A stretch of 64,000 nucleotides of DNA from Shewanella psychrophila (GTDB taxonomy: Bacteria > Pseudomonadota > Gammaproteobacteria > Enterobacterales > Shewanellaceae): contig NZ_CP014782.1 of NCBI RefSeq assembly GCF_002005305.1, positions 5,084,001-5,148,000 of the forward strand, written 5' to 3'. Below, one piece after another: positions 1 through 8,854 of the stretch. Positions within the stretch are counted from its first letter, which is position 1; every line of letters starts with the position of its first letter. Made by a program: the position numbers and the translations under genes. The notes beneath the pieces were generated by a model. It did no database searches. It had not been told where the DNA came from and saw only the letters and a list, made by a program, of their open reading frames with translations.

Positions 1-781
1 ACACCAATGCTTGATGATGAGCAATGGTGCCATAGTAGCTGGCAAGTAAAACCTTAATCTGAGTATCTTTTAGCGTGTCATAGCTTGTTGCAATAGCGGT
101 TTGCCAATCGGCATCAAGCTCAAGGGCTAGAATAGGCTCTTCGAGTTGCACCCACTCAACACCTTGATCACTGAACCGAGCCAAGATATCTGCATAAGTT
201 TTAATGAGCTTAGGCAGTAGTGAAAGTTTATCGAAATCGCTGCCAACAGCCTTAGATAGAAACAGGTAAGACACCGGGCCTAGCAATACAGGTTTGGCGG
301 CATGGCCTAATGCTTTTGCTTCTTCAACTTCATCGAAAAACTGCTCATAGGCCACACTGAATTCTTGATCAACGGTCAGCTCAGGTACTATGTAGTGATA
401 ATTAGTATTGAAGTACTTAGTCATTTCACCGGCTGGTGCATCTTTACCCGATGGAGCGCGACCTCGAGCGACTCGGAACAAGGTATCGAGATCTACGTTA
501 GCATCGTCTTGGTTTCTGTGACGCTCAGGGATCGCGTTTAACGTCGCGCTTAATGCCAAAACCTGATCATAGAAGGCAAAATCACCAACAGGTAACAAAG
601 AAACACCAGCCTGTGCCTGCCATTCCCAGTGAGTTCGACGCAACTCTTTAGCCACCTGCTTAAGCTCTGCCTGACTAATCTCACCACGCCAGTATTTCTC
701 CTGAGCAAATTTAAGCTCGCGCTGACGACCAATTCTTGGAAAACCTAAGTTCGCTATCTGTATCGCTTGTGAAGTTTGCAT
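1..781 (-). CDS. metE: Cobalamin-independent methionine synthase MetE, N-terminal part
   Basis: The reverse strand reads MQTSQAIQIANLGFPRIGRQ from an ATG at 781-779 and stays open to the window edge (about 260 codons, C-terminus missing). The FPRIG..RELK..E.YW opening and the later APSGKDAPAGEMTKYF-type stretch are typical of MetE, which transfers methyl from 5-methyltetrahydropteroyltriglutamate to homocysteine in the cytoplasm. The zinc and active-site residues lie in the C-terminal half, outside the window. It diverges from metR, the classical arrangement, and the shared intergenic region carries MetJ- and MetR-type sites. With a BtuB-like receptor also in the window, the cell may have a B12-dependent MetH as well; that is inference. 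Confidence 0.95.
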   Translation of the reverse strand, partial: MQTSQAIQIANLGFPRIGRQRELKFAQEKYWRGEISQAELKQVAKELRRTHWEWQAQAGVSLLPVGDFAFYDQVLALSATLNAIPERHRNQDDANVDLDTLFRVARGRAPSGKDAPAGEMTKYFNTNYHYIVPELTVDQEFSVAYEQFFDEVEEAKALGHAAKPVLLGPVSYLFLSKAVGSDFDKLSLLPKLIKTYADILARFSDQGVEWVQLEEPILALELDADWQTAIATSYDTLKDTQIKVLLASYYGTIAHHQALV

Positions 782-805
782 ATTGTATACCTTTTTGCTT
801 TAATA

Positions 806-818
806 TGAGCAGAATTCA
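806..818. promoter_or_regulatory. Candidate MetR site next to metE
   Basis: TGAGCAGAATTCA fits the TGAA-N5-TTCA MetR consensus with one mismatch. It lies 25 bases before the metE start codon. A nearly identical copy lies 24 bases before metR, so the two sites mirror each other across the divergent region. Confidence 0.6.
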
Positions 819-888
819 GAGTAAACGCGCAAAGAGTGTTATCTGCGAGTCATTGTGATTTAACATCTTTCGATGTAAACACACATTT

Positions 889-912
889 GGGCGTCTGGAC
901 GTCTAGAAGTTT
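889..912. promoter_or_regulatory. Tandem MetJ met boxes
   Basis: Three adjacent 8-mers read GGGCGTCT, GGACGTCT and AGAAGTTT, matching the met-box AGACGTCT at 6, 7 and 6 of 8 positions. MetJ binds such contiguous boxes cooperatively as repressor with SAM. The location between metE and metR fits repression of one or both promoters. Confidence 0.75.
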
Positions 913-960
913 ATTGTGATAGTCTATCTTCTGACAAACGAATTGATTTCAAGCGCAACA

Positions 961-973
961 TGAGCAAAATTCA
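961..973. promoter_or_regulatory. Candidate MetR site next to metR
   Basis: TGAGCAAAATTCA differs from the metE-proximal site by one base and matches TGAA-N5-TTCA with one mismatch. It ends 24 bases before the chosen metR start, a position suited to autoregulation. Confidence 0.55.
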
Positions 974-996
974 TGTTGAGACAAAGTGGGTATATT

Positions 997-1902
997 ATGA
1001 TTGAGCTTAGACACTTACGAACACTTCTAGCCTTAAAAGAGACGGGAAGTCTTGCTGGTGCAGCCAAAAAACGCTTCGTCACTCAGTCAGCGCTTTCTCA
1101 TCAGATTAAGGAGTTAGAGACCCGAATTAACTCATCAATCTTTATCAGAAAGAGTAAACCTCTGTCTTTCACCCAAGAAGGTGCCCGGCTACTCAATCTT
1201 GCCGAAGAGATTTTACCTAAGGTGGTCGAAACCGAATATGACCTCAAGCAGGGGCTCAATGACGAACTTAACCAGCTCGGTGTAGGTATCGAATGCCATA
1301 GCTGCTTTCGTTGGTTGATGCCTGTGATGGAACAGTTTAGGACGGTTTATCCAAATGTGAATTTAGACCTTTCCAGCCGACACTTGTTTGATTCACTCAA
1401 CGCGCTGGAGAGCGGCGATCTCGATGTGGTGCTTACCTCAGATCCTGTTCCGGGGCAATCCATTGCCTATCAGCATCTGTTCGATTTTGAAGTTCAGCTG
1501 GTTGTTGCCAACGACCACCTTTTGGCTAAACAAGAATATGTGACGCCAAAGCAACTCGAAAAGCTGGCTATCATCAGCTATCCAGTGCCGTTGCAACGTC
1601 TGGATCTCTACCGTCACTTTCTGGAGCCTGCAGGAGTAGAAGCCGGTGAGCAAATCAGTTGCGATCTCACCATGATGCTACTACAGCGTATCGCCTGCAA
1701 AGATGGCGTAGCGGCCTTGCCGACCTGGTCAATCAGTGAGTCTTACGGGCTGAACCTAACCGCAATCAAGCTAGGTCCAGAAGGATTAAAGCGCCCACTC
1801 TTCGGCGCCTATCGAAAAGACAGCTCCAGCGCACGAATGGCGCAACAGTGGTTAAAGCTGGTAGCCAAAGAAGGACTAGCGAAACAGCATAAGTTGAATT
1901 AA
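997..1902 (+). CDS. metR: LysR-family transcriptional regulator MetR
   Basis: The protein begins MIELRHLRTLLALKETGSLA, matching the MetR N-terminal winged helix-turn-helix (residues 1-60), followed by a LysR substrate-binding domain to the end (301 aa, usual length). MetR activates metE and related genes with homocysteine as coactivator. An upstream in-frame ATG at 973 exists, but it lies inside a likely MetR-binding palindrome and adds eight residues absent from the family pattern, so I start at 997. Divergence from metE and the sites at 806-818 and 961-973 support the name. Confidence 0.93.
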   Translation: MIELRHLRTLLALKETGSLAGAAKKRFVTQSALSHQIKELETRINSSIFIRKSKPLSFTQEGARLLNLAEEILPKVVETEYDLKQGLNDELNQLGVGIECHSCFRWLMPVMEQFRTVYPNVNLDLSSRHLFDSLNALESGDLDVVLTSDPVPGQSIAYQHLFDFEVQLVVANDHLLAKQEYVTPKQLEKLAIISYPVPLQRLDLYRHFLEPAGVEAGEQISCDLTMMLLQRIACKDGVAALPTWSISESYGLNLTAIKLGPEGLKRPLFGAYRKDSSSARMAQQWLKLVAKEGLAKQHKLN

Positions 1903-1907
1903 AAGCG

Positions 1908-1974
1908 AGTGGTAAGTGGTAAGTGGTAAGTGGTAAGTGGTAAGTGGTAAGTGGTAAGTGGTAAGTGGTAAGTA
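1908..1974. repeat. Heptamer tandem repeat (AGTGGTA, about 9 copies)
   Basis: Starting six bases after the metR stop codon, a 7-bp unit AGTGGTA is repeated about nine times without interruption. Similar heptamers follow other stop codons in this window (10023, 14731, 16300, 20840). Copy number at such a perfect array should vary between isolates by slippage. Confidence 0.95.
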
Positions 1975-1995
1975 AAATCTAAATTAAAAAACTAA

Positions 1996-2031
1996 AAAAG
2001 CTAGACTCTAAAATTAGACTCTAGCTTTTCT
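1996..2031. terminator. Bidirectional rho-independent terminator
   Basis: AAGCTAGA (1998-2005) pairs with TCTAGCTT (2020-2027); after one C-C mismatch a further six base pairs close a two-base loop. The hairpin has an A tract before and a T tract after, so it can end transcription of metR (+) and of the convergent HDOD gene (-). Confidence 0.8.
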
Positions 2032-2067
2032 TTTATTTACAGCTCTAAACTTACAGCTTAAAACTTT

Positions 2068-2796
2068 TTACAAGGGCTTCAACAGCTGATTTCTCATCGA
2101 AAGCACACGTCTGAGCACTAAACCTGGCGAGTTAGCATCGCGAGTCTGACGCAAATTATGGGCAACCATAAACTCATCTTTAAGCTCTTCATCTAAACCC
2201 AAAGATTCAAACGCTTCTATGGTCAAGGTCTGTTTCTGATTATCGATAAGCGACTTGATGATGCTCAAAGGGAACGACTCTTCTGACTCGGCATTTAAGA
2301 AGGCAAATGCAGTCAAGGCAATGATCTCACCGAACACGCTAAATAGCGCTAAAGTCTGTACTTCATCCGGGTTGATATCCACCCCTTCCATATGGTGCAA
2401 ACTATCAACGGCATCGGTAGCAATGCTTTCAGTCAATGACCAATAACCTTGCACTAGCTTTTTGTATGGCTGAGGCAATTCATCGAGACGCTCCTTCAAG
2501 TAGAAGGTGAAGGCATATCGATAAATATTCACCTGGCCTAATCGAACTAGGGCATCTTTCAGTGAGCGGTTCTTAGTCGTAACACCTGCACCACTAATCG
2601 CCGAATTGCTGCGCCAAAGCATATGAGCTGCTAAAGCAGGATCTGAAGAGACAATGTCGATGACATTGCGGATATCACCATCGGCGATAATCGCTTTCTT
2701 TAATGGGATCAATATTCCGCGGCGACCAATCACCTGCTCTTCATTACTAATAATTGCGCGTACTTGAGTGAATACCTGATGCTCAAGATCTGTCAT
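2068..2796 (-). CDS. HDOD-domain protein
   Basis: The 242-aa protein has the HDOD pattern: an N-terminal linker, then a helical core with DIVSSDPALAAHMLWRSNSA, the usual segment with conserved DP and LR/N residues, and a C-terminal tail. HDOD proteins are non-catalytic relatives of HD phosphohydrolases found in signalling, often linked to c-di-GMP or stress control. No GGDEF, EAL or receiver domain is fused, so the signal and partner are unknown. No clear Shine-Dalgarno precedes the ATG at 2796. It stands alone on its strand, with the shared terminator downstream. Confidence 0.8.
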   Translation of the reverse strand: MTDLEHQVFTQVRAIISNEEQVIGRRGILIPLKKAIIADGDIRNVIDIVSSDPALAAHMLWRSNSAISGAGVTTKNRSLKDALVRLGQVNIYRYAFTFYLKERLDELPQPYKKLVQGYWSLTESIATDAVDSLHHMEGVDINPDEVQTLALFSVFGEIIALTAFAFLNAESEESFPLSIIKSLIDNQKQTLTIEAFESLGLDEELKDEFMVAHNLRQTRDANSPGLVLRRVLSMRNQLLKPL

Positions 2797-3096
2797 GGGG
2801 AGTTTTAACCTACATTATTATTTTGGCGCGACACCAATTGTTATCAGGGAATTTACCCATAAAAAGACCACTAGGGTCAAGTTGATTTCACCTAAATGAA
2901 TACTTTAACTGTAATTATCTGCCCAAGGTCTGATAACCGAGAGAAAATCACTAAGTTCAAGCTCTATCAGAGCGTTATCAACCATTTCATAAATAAGCCA
3001 AATTCCACCTAAAGCCTGAAGTTATCGATCTCTTTATTACACATTTCATAACTTCATTACCTTGATTGCACATATTAATAGCACATATTCGATGCA
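2797..3096. other. 300-bp intergenic stretch, no gene seen
   Basis: AT-rich DNA between two minus-strand genes. It must hold the promoter of the HDOD gene. I see no convincing operator, RNA gene or small ORF with a ribosome-binding site. Confidence 0.5.
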
Positions 3097-3708
3097 TTAT
3101 ATCGCGCCGGCCTTTTCTAGTCGCTGATAAATCGTTTCAGCTAAAGCGCGGTAGCCAGCATCATTAAGATGAATCGTATCAGATTTCATTGACCGAGTTT
3201 TAAGCAAATCCGTTAACGCCTCTTCGATAAGCATAACATCATATGTCTCGGCTAACTCCGAATAGAGGGCTGCCGATGACAAAAAAATCCCCTTCTGAGG
3301 CACTGCAATTAACACTACCGGAATCGACTTAGCTTGAGCTAGCTCGATCATCTGCGCCAAGTTAGCTTTGGTCTTGGCTGTAGCTTGATTACGCAGAAAG
3401 TCGTTGCCACCTTCGAGTAAAATCAATAAGTCAGGCGTCTCTCGAACAAGTAGCTCTCCTAGCCTGTTCAAGCCTTGTGAGGTCGTCTCTCCTGAAACAC
3501 CGGCATTGCTCACCCTCAGGCCAGTCAGTTCCGCCAGTACCGCTGGATAATCACCACCATCACTCGCTCCCTTGCCATAGGTAAGACTATCGCCAAAGGC
3601 CATAATTTCGGCACTCGCCGCAAGCGGTTCAAGTTTAGGGCCTGAACAAGCAGATATGAACACACATAATACAAATACAATGAAGCGGATAATCATGCTC
3701 TTAGCCAT
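3097..3708 (-). CDS. SGNH/GDSL lipoprotein hydrolase (TesA-like arylesterase)
   Basis: A 203-aa protein with an N-terminal hydrophobic segment ending in the lipobox FISAC, so it is likely lipid-anchored in the envelope. Block I reads FGDSLTYG with the nucleophile Ser, block III is GGND, and the C-terminal catalytic pair is in SDTIHLND (Asp and His). This is the TesA-type SGNH hydrolase fold, cleaving esters or thioesters of acyl chains. Classical TesA is periplasmic with a cleaved signal, so the lipobox is a small departure. A start a few codons later (Met5) is possible. It is monocistronic. Confidence 0.88.
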   Translation of the reverse strand: MAKSMIIRFIVFVLCVFISACSGPKLEPLAASAEIMAFGDSLTYGKGASDGGDYPAVLAELTGLRVSNAGVSGETTSQGLNRLGELLVRETPDLLILLEGGNDFLRNQATAKTKANLAQMIELAQAKSIPVVLIAVPQKGIFLSSAALYSELAETYDVMLIEEALTDLLKTRSMKSDTIHLNDAGYRALAETIYQRLEKAGAI

Positions 3709-3985
3709 CAGAAGACAGAATTAATTGATTCAGCTTAGCATGGGGCATAAAAAAGCTAGGCACAAGAGATAAGGGATAGGAATGTAGCGAGCTTAAGAAA
3801 GCTAAGCAAAGCATCAAGTTGCGAGAAACTAGGTTCGAGAATAGAAAGAAAGGAAAATGGAACAGGGAACGAGTAATCAGCAACGCGCAATTGCCCCTAG
3901 CTGATTACTCCTTGATGCTTTGTCTTAAGGACTTGATCCTAGGCACTTATTCCTAGGTGTTGGCTCCTAATAACTAGCCCCTTCA

Positions 3986-6022
3986 TTAAAACCTATAGCT
4001 TCCAGTGAGGCGAAGTGCGCGGCCTGTACCGGCATAATAACCGTTGTAACTAACACCGGCAGAATTGCTGTAATAACCAGCACTGACATACTGTTCATCA
4101 AACAAGTTATCGACGCGAAAGCTAGCAAGCCAAGCATCCTTAGTATAGTTAACTGCCAGGTTAGTCAGCCAGTATGCCTCCAACTTCTCATCGGTATTAC
4201 TATTATCACCTTCGATAAAACGCTCACCGGTATAAACCACTTCGGTAAATACCTGCCAGTTTTGGTTAGCATCGATACTAAAGTAGCCACGCCCAGTGTG
4301 TTCGGCCACCCAAGATAGTTGCTTACCTTCGTTGAGGCCATCGGTAAATTCGGCATCGATATAGTTATATTCGGCCCCCAATTGTACCTTATCGGTTAAC
4401 TGCCAGTCCCAGTCGGCACTCACACCGTAGCGGCGTGACGCATCGGCATTGACGTTTGCACCTGGAAAGCTTCCACCTGTAGGGGTATCGGCACTTGGAT
4501 CGAATACGATTTCATCTTCAAGATCTAAGCGGTAAGCACTCAAACGTAATGTGTGCGACTCAGGTGCCCAGTCCCAACCGGCTTCGTATGAACGCCCCGT
4601 CTGAGGCTTAAGCCCAATAACATTGGCAGGTGTATAAGCTTGCTCATCGACCTTAGCGAAACGAAAGTTATCATCTGCACGAACATACAGTCTCTGTGTC
4701 GCTGTTGGACGATAATTCAACCCTAACTCGAAGGCATGGGCATCTTGATCTAGCTTTATTCCTTCTGGATATGCATTAGGATCAACCAGTTCATCATTCG
4801 CTTCAGCATAGCGACCACCGACCACATAACTAAAGCTTTCCGACAAAGGGACTGTCGCTTGCACATAGGCACTGGCCTGCTTCTGCACATTACCACGCCC
4901 GCTACCAAATTCTGATTCGCCGCGACTCAGATCGATACCGGTAATGATTTTCAAATCCCCCTTATCTGTTGTAATATTCGCCACAGCCTTAGGTGTAAAC
5001 TCTAATAGTGAACGTGTGTCTTTTCTCGATGACCCCCACTCATTTAAACCTGTGATAAGGGTGTCTGAATAATTAACATCAGCACCGAGAGACCATTCAT
5101 CATTTAACTGATACGTATATCCACTACGTGCAGCCGTTGTCATCTCATGCATATAAGCATCATATGCACCCGGCTGTGTTGCATTAGATTGACGTGGGTT
5201 TTCTTTAATTTGATCTTTAGTCAATGCCCCTGCTAACTCACGATCGTTATCGTAGTAGCTGGCTTCAACGAAAAAGTCTTGTGGCCCATCTTCATATTGC
5301 AGACGGCCTAAAACAGATGAGGTCTTATTGGCATTATGGTCACGATAGTTATCACCTTGATTATAACTCGCAGCCGCGTAGTAACGCCATGTATCATTAA
5401 TTGCACCAGAGACATCGGCCTTACCTTCATAGGTATTGAAACTGCCACCAGATAACTGAATGCCGCCACCCGAACCCGTTGGTGCCTTAGTGATAATGTT
5501 AATCACACCACCGACAGCTTGATCGCCGTACAGTACGCCTGCACTACCGGATAAAATCTCAACGCGATCGATCTGATTGAGTGGAATAGCATTGATGCTA
5601 GGCGCCGCTATATCGATATTATTCAAACGGCGACCATCTACCAAGATCAACGTGTTGTTAGCAGCCTGGCTTCCAGAAAAGCCACGCATGGCGAATACAG
5701 CATTAGAATTTGAATCTGAAATTTGAATGCCGCTCTGACCACGTAACACTTCAGTTAGCGTGGTCGCGCCGCTCATCTCTATCTGAGCAGAATCGATAAT
5801 ATTCACATTGGCCGCGATATTCAGAGGGGTGTTTTCGCTACGGCCAATCACAGTGATCACTTCATCGACACTGTTTGCCTGGCTTTCACCAGTATTAGCA
5901 GCTTCGGCCGCCATAGCGCTCGATGAGACAACTGACAGAGTAAGTACACTGCTGATTAGCATGGCTATTTTTGAAAGTTTGTTTGAATCATTATATGACT
6001 CTTTATATGAGAATATACCCAT
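3986..6022 (-). CDS. TonB-dependent outer-membrane receptor, BtuB-like
   Basis: The 678-aa protein has a signal peptide (cleavage near AMAAEA, about residue 39), a TonB-box-like segment DEVITVIG, a plug domain (about 50-175, with the conserved ...LYGDQAVGGVINIIT stretch) and a 22-strand-type barrel ending in a C-terminal Phe (GSYRF). It imports a substrate across the outer membrane using TonB energy. The cobalamin riboswitch in its leader makes corrinoids the likely substrate, so it is probably BtuB or a close relative. No btuCDF genes adjoin it. The start has the ribosome-binding site AAAGG. Confidence 0.9.
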   Translation of the reverse strand: MGIFSYKESYNDSNKLSKIAMLISSVLTLSVVSSSAMAAEAANTGESQANSVDEVITVIGRSENTPLNIAANVNIIDSAQIEMSGATTLTEVLRGQSGIQISDSNSNAVFAMRGFSGSQAANNTLILVDGRRLNNIDIAAPSINAIPLNQIDRVEILSGSAGVLYGDQAVGGVINIITKAPTGSGGGIQLSGGSFNTYEGKADVSGAINDTWRYYAAASYNQGDNYRDHNANKTSSVLGRLQYEDGPQDFFVEASYYDNDRELAGALTKDQIKENPRQSNATQPGAYDAYMHEMTTAARSGYTYQLNDEWSLGADVNYSDTLITGLNEWGSSRKDTRSLLEFTPKAVANITTDKGDLKIITGIDLSRGESEFGSGRGNVQKQASAYVQATVPLSESFSYVVGGRYAEANDELVDPNAYPEGIKLDQDAHAFELGLNYRPTATQRLYVRADDNFRFAKVDEQAYTPANVIGLKPQTGRSYEAGWDWAPESHTLRLSAYRLDLEDEIVFDPSADTPTGGSFPGANVNADASRRYGVSADWDWQLTDKVQLGAEYNYIDAEFTDGLNEGKQLSWVAEHTGRGYFSIDANQNWQVFTEVVYTGERFIEGDNSNTDEKLEAYWLTNLAVNYTKDAWLASFRVDNLFDEQYVSAGYYSNSAGVSYNGYYAGTGRALRLTGSYRF

Positions 6023-6162
6023 TTTACCTTTAACTCCTAAAAGGAAAACGGGGCAAAAATGTCACGACATAATTAGGCAGTTCGGCTTTAATCCCATAGG
6101 GCATAAGCTGCAGTGCATAAGCCGCATCTTGAGATCTGCCCGCCGAAATCTCAAAATCATCT

Positions 6163-6395
6163 AATGGGCCGGTCTCCGGACTTAGGCTCTGCTATGACGT
6201 TTCAAAAACGACATTGCGCGAATTCAGGATATTTTTACGCTCCCTTCTGTCTCTCCATACCGCTAGAGAGTTAGATAGACGCGCCTGACTCTTACCTTTT
6301 ACCGTTGCGGGGGCAGTGTCAGATTCTCACTGACTTCCCGATTATCCCTTACCTTGAGTGTCGAAAGCCTCAGCAAACAGCTAGGTTTCAACGCA
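6163..6395 (-). ncRNA. Cobalamin (AdoCbl) riboswitch
   Basis: On the reverse strand the leader contains the segment GTCAGTGAGAATCTGACACT followed by GCCCCCGCAACGGTAA, the conserved core of cobalamin riboswitches (six-way junction and the CCCCGCAACGG element). The 3' part AGTCCGGAGACCGGCCC forms the kissing-loop/closing region. It lies about 140 bases before the BtuB-like receptor start and should lower its expression when adenosylcobalamin is plentiful. The outer limits are approximate because I could not fold the RNA. Confidence 0.9.
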
Positions 6396-6765
6396 TTTAA
6401 ATAGGTTTAGGCACCACAAAAGATTGACTAAAATATTGTTAATTCGTTCCAAGAACGCACTCAGTTTTTGTAGCCAGTTCTGTACCTAGTTTAACTACCG
6501 AGTATTGGTTCCCTGTTCAGCACCGAGTTACGATCCGCCGCATTATAGACGTCTATACGTATAAATGTCTAACTTTTGGATGACATTCTGCTTACCTAAA
6601 AGTCTAATTTTATTCTCTTGGCTTTTACTCCGGAAAATTTGGAATAAAACGATTTGTTTAAAAATAATGCAAGCTTATGATTGGCAATCAAAGAAATCTA
6701 GCCAACATCCACACAAAACAAATTCACAACCTTTGCATCAATTAATCAACAAAATGACTTGCCAA
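6396..6765. other. 370-bp stretch, promoter of the riboswitch transcript, otherwise no gene seen
   Basis: AT-rich DNA upstream of the riboswitch (reverse strand) and of the blaI-type gene (forward strand). Divergent promoters must lie here. I see no supported small gene. Confidence 0.5.
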
Positions 6766-6789
6766 GTAAGATTACAAGTGTAATCTTAC
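6766..6789. promoter_or_regulatory. BlaI-type operator dyad 1
   Basis: A perfect 24-bp palindrome, arms GTAAGATTACA and TGTAATCTTAC around two central bases. The TACA-N2-TGTA core is the BlaI/MecI/CopY family recognition pattern. It lies about 80 bases before the regulator start. Confidence 0.85.
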
Positions 6790-6796
6790 TTCTAGT

Positions 6797-6812
6797 GATT
6801 ACATTTGTAATC
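6797..6812. promoter_or_regulatory. BlaI-type operator dyad 2
   Basis: GATTACATTTGTAATC repeats the core of dyad 1, centred about 27 bases away, on nearly the same helix face spacing seen in bla/mec double operators. Together the two dyads support autoregulation of the following operon. Confidence 0.85.
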
Positions 6813-6869
6813 CATAAAATACATTCAATAAAAAGTAATAAGTACACACTTTGACAATGGGAATAGCCG

Positions 6870-7325
6870 ATGAAAGAGATCAGTAATTCAGAACTTGCCG
6901 TACTCAATATCCTATGGGAGTCGTCCCCCATAAGCTCCAATGAAGTGGTGGATAAATTAGCAGTTTCTAACGAATGGCACGAAAAAACAGTCAAAACCCT
7001 GCTAAACCGATTAGTAAAAAAACAGGCGATCGGGTTTCAAAAAAAGGGCCGCAGCTATCTCTACTCACCATTAATCAATCAAAGTGAATATCAGATTAAA
7101 GAGAGTCAGTCTTTCGTAGAAAGAATGTTTTCTGGTCGTGTAGCCCCTCTGGTTGCCGGCTTTGCCAAAGAGAATAAGCTCAGTGCTGAAGATGTTGCAG
7201 AGTTGAGAGCCTTGATAGACAACTGGCAAGAAGAGGACCCGAAAGAGAACAGTTTGAACAAAGATAAATTAAGTAGCGACTCTCAAACAAGCAGTCCTCA
7301 AACAAAGGAAACTAATCATGATTAA
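6870..7325 (+). CDS. blaI: BlaI/MecI/CopY-family repressor
   Basis: A 151-aa protein with the family's N-terminal winged helix (SELAVLNILWE at residues 6-16, recognition helix near KTVKTLLNRLVKK) and a C-terminal dimerisation region ending in an extra hydrophilic tail of about 25 residues. Such repressors hold down their own operon until proteolysed or otherwise released by the partner M56 protease. The two dyads upstream are the probable operators. The 3' end overlaps the next gene by eight bases, so the two are translationally coupled. No beta-lactamase gene adjoins, so the physiological target is unknown; the symbol denotes the family. Confidence 0.9.
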   Translation: MKEISNSELAVLNILWESSPISSNEVVDKLAVSNEWHEKTVKTLLNRLVKKQAIGFQKKGRSYLYSPLINQSEYQIKESQSFVERMFSGRVAPLVAGFAKENKLSAEDVAELRALIDNWQEEDPKENSLNKDKLSSDSQTSSPQTKETNHD

Positions 7326-8610
7326 CTGGCTCATACAGCAGAGCATACTCATAAGCTTAGTCTGCGCGTTCATTCTGCTTTTTCATAAGCCACTGCTGAA
7401 GCAGCTCGGTGCTCACCACATGTATAGTTTATGGCTGGCTATCCCATTAATGCTGCTTGGCTCTCTAATATTGCAATTTGTGCCTAACTTGTTGGCAGAA
7501 TCTAAGCTGGACACTTTTGAACACTACAGAGTGCTGGCCTCACTCGCAGTTAAAAACAGTGAAAGCCTTATTCCGATTCCTTTAGTCGCCGCTTTGTGGT
7601 TGTCTGGAATGACTGTGATGGCAGCGCTATTACTACTGCAACGACGTTACTTAAATAAGTTGCTGAGCAAGAGTAAACCTTATGCTCACACCCAGAATTG
7701 CGATTTAAAAAATCATACGCCGATTTTAGCCGACACTTTACCCATCTTACAGAGCCCAGAAATCACCTCCCCCATGCTAACAGGCGTGATTAAGCCGATG
7801 ATCATAGTACCGGCTGATTTCCATAAGCTCACCGCCAAGCAACAGCAAGCCGTGTTGGATCACGAGCAGTTTCATCATGAACGCGGGGACATCATCACTA
7901 ATTTGCTTGCTTATGGTCTGCTCGCCATCTTCTGGTTCAATCCACTTTGCTGGCTAGCCTATCGCCGCTTTCGTGACGATCAAGAACTCGCCTGTGATGC
8001 TCAAATCACCTCATCGATGAATACCGATGAAAAAATTGCCTATAGCCATGCGCTATTGGCCTACTCTCAGCACGCTCAAATGGGCATGCTACATACGCAC
8101 TATGGAAATAAAAACATCTTAAAGGAAAGGATCATACAAATGAAAAAACAACATGGAAAGAGCACCATAGCCATAATAGCAATGACACTTGGACTAGGCC
8201 TTGCCAGCTTAATGCTCAACCAGCAAGTACTGGCAGGCGATCATCAAAGCTCTTCGAAAGAATCAGCGAAAGAGTCGTCGGAAAAATCAACCAAAGCCAT
8301 TAAGAGTCAGGCACACAGTATTCATCCACTGACTCGTGTCGAGCCCAAATATCCAAAAGAAGCAGCTGAAGCGAATCAAAATGGTTATGTTCAGCTCAAG
8401 TTCGATATCAGCAAGTCAGGTATGGTCTCTAACGTTAAAGTGATTAAGTCATCACCCAAAGGTGTATTCGATAAATCAGCAGTAAAAGCCCTAAAGCAGT
8501 GGGTGTATAAAAAGTCTAAGAAAGGGGCTAAAGGTTCTAAGGTTCAGCTGGATTTTGTTATTGATGAACCCGCTGCCAATGTTGAGCGCATCAAGGTCAC
8601 AGCGAATTAA
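7318..8610 (+). CDS. M56 (BlaR1-type) membrane metallopeptidase fused to a TonB C-terminal domain
   Basis: The 430-aa protein has about three N-terminal membrane segments (8-24, 36-58, 88-108), a zinc-protease region with HEQFH at 182-186 and a downstream Glu in DQELACDA (about 223), another membrane segment (283-303), a Ser/Lys-rich linker, then a TonB C-terminal domain (about 335-430, with YP..A...G.V...F.I...G). BlaR1 normally carries a penicillin-binding sensor at this end; here a TonB domain replaces it. The protein probably senses an envelope state and cleaves or releases the BlaI-type repressor encoded just before it. Whether the TonB part touches an outer-membrane receptor is inference. 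Confidence 0.88.
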   Translation: MINWLIQQSILISLVCAFILLFHKPLLKQLGAHHMYSLWLAIPLMLLGSLILQFVPNLLAESKLDTFEHYRVLASLAVKNSESLIPIPLVAALWLSGMTVMAALLLLQRRYLNKLLSKSKPYAHTQNCDLKNHTPILADTLPILQSPEITSPMLTGVIKPMIIVPADFHKLTAKQQQAVLDHEQFHHERGDIITNLLAYGLLAIFWFNPLCWLAYRRFRDDQELACDAQITSSMNTDEKIAYSHALLAYSQHAQMGMLHTHYGNKNILKERIIQMKKQHGKSTIAIIAMTLGLGLASLMLNQQVLAGDHQSSSKESAKESSEKSTKAIKSQAHSIHPLTRVEPKYPKEAAEANQNGYVQLKFDISKSGMVSNVKVIKSSPKGVFDKSAVKALKQWVYKKSKKGAKGSKVQLDFVIDEPAANVERIKVTAN

Positions 8611-8854
8611 TAACAGCTGTAGTTCAAAGCAATAAATCAACTTACTCGGACATTCAGCTTGGGCTGATGGGTGAAGTGTTCAAAAGGGGCCGCGCAGCTC
8701 TTTTTCTGTATCTGGAGCAAACCGACGAGAAAGGAAAAGTTATTAACTATAAGTGAATCGCAGATCAAATCCCTCTTTCGCTATCCCTGCAATCATGGAT
8801 AAATACCTCCATGTTAAACAAGGAGGCCTTGGCCCCCATGCTTTTACTCATCGA

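Noticed and set aside
1908..1974. CRISPR-like repeat array.
   Set aside because: The 7-bp unit is tandem with no spacers and no cas genes are nearby.
3709..3985. A small coding region upstream of the SGNH hydrolase.
   Set aside because: The open frame is short, without a ribosome-binding site, and its composition is that of AT-rich intergenic DNA.
6870..8610. A beta-lactam resistance operon.
   Set aside because: No penicillin-binding sensor domain and no lactamase gene; only the BlaI and M56 parts match.
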